DNA from: Eggerthella sp. CAG:298
Lineage (GTDB): Bacteria > Actinomycetota > Coriobacteriia > Coriobacteriales > Eggerthellaceae
Length of the DNA stretch: 56,287 bases
Reading direction: 5' to 3'
Assembly: GCA_000435675.1 (NCBI GenBank)
Contig: FR895135.1
Span: 1 to 56,287, forward strand
This document shows positions 51,683 to 56,287 of the stretch, one piece after another. Numbering within the stretch: the first letter of the stretch is position 1; each line of letters opens with the position of its first letter. The notes under the pieces are model-generated. The model saw only the letters and a program-made list of their open reading frames with translations. It did not search any database and was not told the DNA's origin. The position numbers and the translations under genes were made by a program.

Positions 51683-52531
51683 TTAGAGACGGATCGCGAA
51701 CGCACCGTGGCGACCCGACACGCCATCTTGCGCTCTGAAGGAGAAGAAACGATCATTCTCACATACCGTACAACAGCCCAGATCGCAGATACGCGCAGGG
51801 TCGATGCCGCGCGCAATAAGCTGAACGCGCAAGGCAGCTCCCAGATCGATATGCGTCTCATTGAAACGGCACTCCTCACCGAACTTCGTAACGAAAAGGG
51901 CATGAACATCTGCGCCCGTTTCAAAGCATTCGCGATGGATATAAGGGCCGATATAGACACTGGTTTGGGCTGCAAGCTCACTTCGACTAAAGCCGTGCTC
52001 CTGGCACTCTTGGTCGAGCATGAGGCCGAGCGCTTTCGCTGAGATCTCGTTCTCGATACCGCGCCAGCCTGCATGCACGACCGCGAAACGGCCCGTAGGC
52101 AGCACGATGATAACCGGCATGCAATCAGCAAAGCACAGGAGCGCTCCCACCTCATGCGCGGAAACGATAATCCCATCGGCGCCTTCAGCTGCTGCCCGCT
52201 GTACGCGAGCGACCTCACGTGCCGCCCCAACCGTAAGCACCGTATCGCCGTGCACTTGTTTTGGAACGATAAGCGCCTGTTCGGATTCCTCAAGTGAAGG
52301 GTCCAGCGCAGAGAAGAGCAATGCACGGTTCTGGAGCACCTTATCAAGATCGTCTTGTACATGCGAGCCCAGATTGAGCGAAGCATAAGGCCCTTCGCTC
52401 ACGCCGCCTGCGCGCATAGTGAACGCAATGCGCACGCCGCACGCTTCGAAGAGCGCTTCATCGGTGAAAACAGGCACAGACGCAAAACAGCCCTCATCGA
52501 GCGTTGGTCGTGGCAAGATGAGGGCTGTCAT
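51683..52531 (-). CDS. pgeF: Laccase-domain protein PgeF/YfiH (purine nucleoside phosphorylase-like)
   Basis: Protein of the DUF152/YfiH family (282 aa). Homologues cleave adenosine and inosine with phosphate and may edit wrong peptidoglycan precursors. The zinc/active-site elements are SLNLGSHVQDD, QVHGDTVL, LLCFADCMPVIIVLP and VVHAGWRGIENEI, and the C-terminal IDLGAALRVQLIARGID and CTVCENDRFFSFR. Lies between ftsZ and yggS, the normal place in division clusters. Confidence 0.9.
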   Translation of the reverse strand: MTALILPRPTLDEGCFASVPVFTDEALFEACGVRIAFTMRAGGVSEGPYASLNLGSHVQDDLDKVLQNRALLFSALDPSLEESEQALIVPKQVHGDTVLTVGAAREVARVQRAAAEGADGIIVSAHEVGALLCFADCMPVIIVLPTGRFAVVHAGWRGIENEISAKALGLMLDQECQEHGFSRSELAAQTSVYIGPYIHRECFETGADVHALFVTKFGEECRFNETHIDLGAALRVQLIARGIDPARICDLGCCTVCENDRFFSFRAQDGVSGRHGAFAIRL

Positions 52532-52579
52532 AACGAACCTTTCAGGCAGAGACGCAATGTGTGCGTCTCTCTTGTGCGC

Positions 52580-53716
52580 TTACTGGCGCTTCAGGAAATC
52601 GGGGATGTAATCCTCGTCGGCAAAACGCGGCTCGTTGGAGTAGAGCTGCTGATAGGTGCTCTGCGTCTGCTGAGGAGCCTGGTTTTGCTGCGCACCATTG
52701 CGCGGCGTAGTGGAGTTGAATACGTTATCTTTGCGCGAGAAATCCATGGCAGATTGCGCAGTGTTCGCTTTGAACCCAGTCGCGATGACCGTGATGCGCA
52801 CTTCTTCCTGCATTTCCGGATCGACGATCTGGCCGTAGATGATGTTCGCGTTCTCATCGGCCACGGCTTCGACCACACGCGCTGCCTCGTCCACTTCGGA
52901 AAGCGCAAGGCTCGGACCGCCCGCGATGGAGAAGAGGATGCGGGAAGCACCTGCGATGGAAGTTTCGAGCAGGTTGGAGTTGATAGCTTGCTGAGCTGCA
53001 TCGAGCGCACGTGCTTCGCCCGAAGAGATGCCGATGCCCATCATAGCCGTGCCCGCGTCCTTCATGACCGTGCGGATATCCGCGAAGTCGAGGTTGATGA
53101 GACCCGGGATGGTGATGAGGTCGGTAACGCCCTGAATGCCCTGACGCAGCGTATCGTCTGCGATACGGAACGCATCGAGCATGCTAGTTTTCTTGTCGAC
53201 GATCTCGAGCAAGCGATCGTTCGGGATGACGATGAGCGTGTCGACCTTCATGGAAAGGAAGTCGATGCCCTGCTCTGCCTGGTTGCGACGGAGACGACCT
53301 TCGAAGCTGAAGGGCTTCGTGACGATGCCTACGGTAAGTGCGCCGATCTCTTCACGGGCGATCTCGGCAACGACTGGTGCAGCGCCCGTGCCCGTGCCGC
53401 CGCCTTCGCCAGCAGTAACGAACACCATATCAGCATCAGCGAGCGCTTCACGGATCTCTGCGCGAGATTCCTCTGCTGCCTGGCAACCGATCTCAGGATT
53501 CGCACCTGCACCCAAACCGCGCGTAAGCTCTTCGCCGATGTGGATGGTCTTGTCTGCATCAGAGAGCAGCAGCGCCTGGCGATCGGTATTCACTGCGATG
53601 AATTCAACACCGCGCACGCCCGCTTCAACCATGCGGTTGACCGCGTTCGTGCCGCCGCCGCCAACTCCTACAACCTTGATGACTGCAAGATTATCAGCGC
53701 CTAATATTTGTTGCAT
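52580..53716 (-). CDS. ftsZ: Cell division protein FtsZ
   Basis: Tubulin-like GTPase forming the division ring (378 aa). Features: VVGVGGGGTNAVNRM at the N-terminus, tubulin signature GEGGGTGTGAAPVVAEIA, PGLINLDFADIRTVM (T7 loop region) and GATGF-like VIATGFK. A Gln/Asn-rich linker (about 325-360, NGAQQNQAPQQTQ) leads to a conserved C-terminal peptide DEDYIPDFLKRQ that would bind SepF. Separated from ftsQ by 118 bases, which probably contain an additional promoter. Very secure. Confidence 0.98.
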   Translation of the reverse strand: MQQILGADNLAVIKVVGVGGGGTNAVNRMVEAGVRGVEFIAVNTDRQALLLSDADKTIHIGEELTRGLGAGANPEIGCQAAEESRAEIREALADADMVFVTAGEGGGTGTGAAPVVAEIAREEIGALTVGIVTKPFSFEGRLRRNQAEQGIDFLSMKVDTLIVIPNDRLLEIVDKKTSMLDAFRIADDTLRQGIQGVTDLITIPGLINLDFADIRTVMKDAGTAMMGIGISSGEARALDAAQQAINSNLLETSIAGASRILFSIAGGPSLALSEVDEAARVVEAVADENANIIYGQIVDPEMQEEVRITVIATGFKANTAQSAMDFSRKDNVFNSTTPRNGAQQNQAPQQTQSTYQQLYSNEPRFADEDYIPDFLKRQ

Positions 53717-53834
53717 AACATGCCCGCTTTCAATATTTAAAAAATCATACGTACGGGAATGCCTACCCGCGAATACTTGGATTAATTGTACACAAGAGCC
53801 GATTGATTGAAAACAATAAACTGCTCAAATGTAA

Positions 53835-55064
53835 CTAAACTGCACGCCAGATCGGTTTATTCACCGTGCGCACGTTGATATAAGCGATCTTGCCGGGATG
53901 CTCACGCATGAGCTCCAGACAGACGCGCTCCTTATCGCGAATATCCGATGAATCGCCGAATGCGATCTCGACCCCATTGTTCAAGGTGAGCGCGGTTGAA
54001 TCAGAACTTGCCGCAGAGACCGACTTCACCTGGTCGGCAAGTTCGGTCGACATGCCATCGATGATAGCAAGGGCGTTCGAGATGTTGGGATTGTTGCATT
54101 GCGAACCAGCTTCAGGAACAGCACCGTACGGCACGCTCGAGATATGCAGCGCTGCATCGACATCTTCGTAGACCTGTGGCGCGAGCTGCTGACCCTCTTC
54201 GCTGTTGCGGTCGGGGATCTGCATGAGCCACGTACCATCCGAGGCGAGCGCCCAGGTTTGCTGGTTGTCGTTGTCGTCGATCACCACATCGACCACCGCC
54301 ACGATATCGCGCTCGGTGATGTTCAAGTTGAGCGTGTCGGGGAAATGGCGCTCGACAGAAGCATCCAAGACCCAGGGATTCGATTCAAGACGCCCTTCGA
54401 TGCCACCCGCATCCACATTGAGCAGCGTCGTTCCCTCAGGCACCGCTGCAAGCTGCGCGGTCTCCTGGTCGGTAAGATGGTGAACGCCTGAAACCGTGAT
54501 CTTGTTCACCGGGAACAAGTCCGTGCGGCTCAAGATAAAGAGCCCCACCGCCATCACCGCCACGATGATCACCACCACAATGCCGATGATGAGTCCTTTG
54601 CGCGATTTCTTCTGCTGGGTTTGACGCCGATTCGAACGCACCTGAGAAACACTCACTGAGCGCAACGGCTCGTTACGATACGTCTGACGCGCTGATCCTC
54701 TTCCCTGTGCGCGTGAACCCTGCCCTGCAAGATAACTGCTATCGACATTAGGAAGGCTCGAACCATAGCTTGACGTGCGCCGCGAATTCGCATGCGAAGA
54801 GACGGGAGCCGGACGAGTATTGCGCGCGCGGTTCGAAGGAAGCGATACGTTCGCATCGCGATAAGCGCTGTGCGAAACACGCCGTTGTGGTGGCCGAGCA
54901 GCAGTTTGCTTCTTGGCGCCTGCACGATTGTTCTGAGGCATGCGCACCGAACGATCCTGACTCGGACGTCCCTTGACCGAAGAAGGCAAGGCTGAGGTCT
55001 TATCAGCTCTTGAATTCTTCTTCGAACCCAAGGAATTTGACCTCCGGTTGAAGTTCGATGCCAT
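53835..55064 (-). CDS. ftsQ: Cell division protein FtsQ/DivIB
   Basis: Bitopic divisome protein (409 aa). A long basic Ser/Arg/Asn-rich cytoplasmic region (about residues 1-155) precedes one membrane helix (about 158-182, GLIIGIVVVIIVAVMAVGLF). The extracytoplasmic POTRA domain starts at LFPVNKITVSGVHHLTDQET, then LESNPWVLDASVERHFPDTL and NLNITERDIVAVV, as in FtsQ. The cytoplasmic part is much longer than usual (about 25-50 residues in most). The ATG lies 62 bases inside the murB 3' end; the next Met is codon 42, so a shorter start would remove the overlap. Confidence 0.88.
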   Translation of the reverse strand: MASNFNRRSNSLGSKKNSRADKTSALPSSVKGRPSQDRSVRMPQNNRAGAKKQTAARPPQRRVSHSAYRDANVSLPSNRARNTRPAPVSSHANSRRTSSYGSSLPNVDSSYLAGQGSRAQGRGSARQTYRNEPLRSVSVSQVRSNRRQTQQKKSRKGLIIGIVVVIIVAVMAVGLFILSRTDLFPVNKITVSGVHHLTDQETAQLAAVPEGTTLLNVDAGGIEGRLESNPWVLDASVERHFPDTLNLNITERDIVAVVDVVIDDNDNQQTWALASDGTWLMQIPDRNSEEGQQLAPQVYEDVDAALHISSVPYGAVPEAGSQCNNPNISNALAIIDGMSTELADQVKSVSAASSDSTALTLNNGVEIAFGDSSDIRDKERVCLELMREHPGKIAYINVRTVNKPIWRAV

Positions 55065-55941
55065 AGTGTTCCTTCACCTTTTCTTGTGCGCGCTTGATGA
55101 GTGCAAGCACGTCAGATGCGCAAGCCTTGTTCTTGTTCACAATAAAATTAGCATGTTTTTCCGAGATTTGTGCGCCTCCACACATACTCCCCTTAAGCCC
55201 CACTTCATCGATAAGAGCGCCGGCTGAAGCACCTTCGGGATTCTTGAACACGCTTCCACAAGAAGGGTATTCGAGCGGTTGCGAGGCTTTGCGCCGCTCA
55301 AGGAGCGTACGCATCTTATCGTGGATGTTGCCTGAGAGCGCTGGGGTAAGTTGTAGCTCAACCTCGACGATGATCTCGTCGGGCGCAAACGACGTGGAGC
55401 GATAAGCCCATTCGATGTCGCTCGGCGCATAGCGCTTCAAGCCCTGATCAGGTGCGAACGTGGTAACGGATACCACACGCGATCCGATCCAATCGTCTTT
55501 CGTCCCTGCGTTCATGCGCACCGCGCCGCCCACGCTTCCCGGGGTTCCGACCGCGAATTCCATGCCGCTATATCCCCGATGGAAGACTTCTTGGACCAGG
55601 CGAGACAAGGTGGTACCGGCACCCACGACCACGCGTGCGTTCTCTTCGTCGAACTTCCAGTTCCTGAACTCACCGGCAAGCACGATGACCGCACCCTTGA
55701 AGCCTGCGTCGGAAACGAGGAGATTACTCCCCTTGCCCACAACGACCCAGGGGCATTCGTCGGCTTTGCAAGCAGCAAGTGCTGCCGAAAGAGCTGCTGG
55801 CGAATTCACGAGGATATAGGCGCGCGCAGGCCCGCCGATGCGATAGCTCGTATGCTTGGAAAGCGGTTCGTCTAAGCGGATCTCGCCATCGAAGCTATCT
55901 TCGAACCGTAGTAATTCAAGATCAGAAGCGTGTCGCGCCAT
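55003..55941 (-). CDS. murB: UDP-N-acetylenolpyruvoylglucosamine reductase
   Basis: Flavoenzyme making UDP-MurNAc (312 aa). FAD-binding features: SKHTSYRIGGPARAYI, VVVGKGSNLLVSDAGFKGAV, and GMEFAVGTPGSVGGAVRMNAG; catalytic Ser region PSCGSVFKNPEGASAGALID and the final Glu in SEKHANFIVNK. It is the type I short form. Its ATG shares one base with the murC stop (TGATG), and its end overlaps ftsQ by 62 bases, so murC-murB-ftsQ form one translationally linked unit. Confidence 0.95.
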   Translation of the reverse strand: MARHASDLELLRFEDSFDGEIRLDEPLSKHTSYRIGGPARAYILVNSPAALSAALAACKADECPWVVVGKGSNLLVSDAGFKGAVIVLAGEFRNWKFDEENARVVVGAGTTLSRLVQEVFHRGYSGMEFAVGTPGSVGGAVRMNAGTKDDWIGSRVVSVTTFAPDQGLKRYAPSDIEWAYRSTSFAPDEIIVEVELQLTPALSGNIHDKMRTLLERRKASQPLEYPSCGSVFKNPEGASAGALIDEVGLKGSMCGGAQISEKHANFIVNKNKACASDVLALIKRAQEKVKEHYGIELQPEVKFLGFEEEFKS

Positions 55942-56287
55942 CAGTCGCGATCCTCCAATTCACGTTCCTTAAGAGCAGCGAGCAGCTCGGGGCCGATCGC
56001 GGTCACATCGCCCGCGCCCATCGTGATGATCAGGTCGCCCGGCTCGAGCACCTCGAGCAGCGCTGGCACTACCTTCATGCGATGCGGAACAAACGAAGTC
56101 TGCTCGGGATGACCCTCGTGATCGAGTACCACCTGCATGAACGTTGCCCCCGTAACACCAGGGACCGGCGCTTCACCTGCCGAATACACATCCATGAACG
56201 TGACACGGTCAGCTTTGTCGAAGGCGCGTCCGAATTCATCGCGCAGCACTTCGGTGAAGAGCTTCACGCGTGAATAGCGATGTGGCT
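55941..56287 (-). CDS. murC: UDP-N-acetylmuramate-L-alanine ligase, C-terminal part (5' end outside window)
   Basis: Open to the window edge. The visible 115 residues are the C-terminal Mur ligase domain: PHRYSRVKLFTEVLRDEFGR, then VTFMDVYSAGEAPVPGVTGA and LEPGDLIITMGAGDVTAIGP, matching the MurC ending with MDIYPA(R)E-type and GAGD motifs. It adds L-Ala to UDP-MurNAc. The rest lies upstream beyond 56287. Confidence 0.93.
   Translation of the reverse strand, partial: PHRYSRVKLFTEVLRDEFGRAFDKADRVTFMDVYSAGEAPVPGVTGATFMQVVLDHEGHPEQTSFVPHRMKVVPALLEVLEPGDLIITMGAGDVTAIGPELLAALKERELEDRD

Overview
The window looks like chromosomal DNA from a moderately GC-rich (by eye about 55%) member of the Actinomycetota, most likely class Coriobacteriia (Eggerthella/Slackia/Cryptobacterium-like). 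This placement is an inference. It rests on a murC-murB-ftsQ-ftsZ-pgeF-yggS-sepF-yggT-divIVA cluster with no ftsA, ThyX as thymidylate synthase, a topoisomerase I with a Lys/Ala/Ser/Thr tail, a Rho with a large disordered N-terminus, many DegV-type and radical-SAM proteins, and two-subunit class I fumarase. No 16S rRNA is present to settle it.

Layout. 1-2470 (+): the end of an ECF-type ABC transporter operon (two ATPases and EcfT). 2635-4277 (+): a family-6 hypoxanthine-DNA glycosylase and a secreted lipoprotein nuclease. 4297-7256: thioesterase, ZIP metal transporter, LysR regulator with a likely auto-operator, and a small PQ-loop-like membrane protein. 7490-7565 (-): tRNA-Thr(UGU). 18637 down to 7759 (-): one tightly packed run of eleven genes, mdh, fumarase alpha/beta, tmk, holB, ricT, pncB, two degV, a 3-hydroxyisobutyrate-dehydrogenase-like oxidoreductase with a His-rich tail, and a PflX-like radical SAM protein.

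18900-24480 is an AT-richer accessory island between mdh and topA. It has a tyrosine recombinase bracketed by perfect 16-bp inverted repeats, an hsdS remnant, a GIY-YIG/DUF4357 nuclease-like protein, a half-length hsdS and a long hsdM, but no hsdR. The inverted repeat resembles the conserved LITLHQRK-coding segment of hsdS, so this looks like a type I methylation locus with (or once with) DNA-inversion capacity.

24658-40800 returns to core genes: topA, thyX, flavin reductase-rubredoxin, rpmE with a long acidic tail, metG, sppA, rho, transaldolase, endonuclease IV, recN, an AarF/UbiB kinase and a crotonase. 40818-47640: cca, thiamine biosynthesis (TPP riboswitch-thiC-thiE-thiD), an MFS transporter and thiamine pyrophosphokinase. 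47684-48172 (+): RNase P RNA. 48488-56287 (-): the downstream half of the division and cell-wall cluster.

A 29-nt hairpin-forming repeat occurs four times (27318, 42259, 42471, 48457), each time at a gene's 3' end and always in the same sense relative to that gene. Two copies bound a 241-bp imperfect palindrome between cca and thiD. Part of that palindrome recurs in a highly structured noncoding stretch after rnpB. This repeat family and the hsdR-less hsd locus are the two most unusual things in the window.
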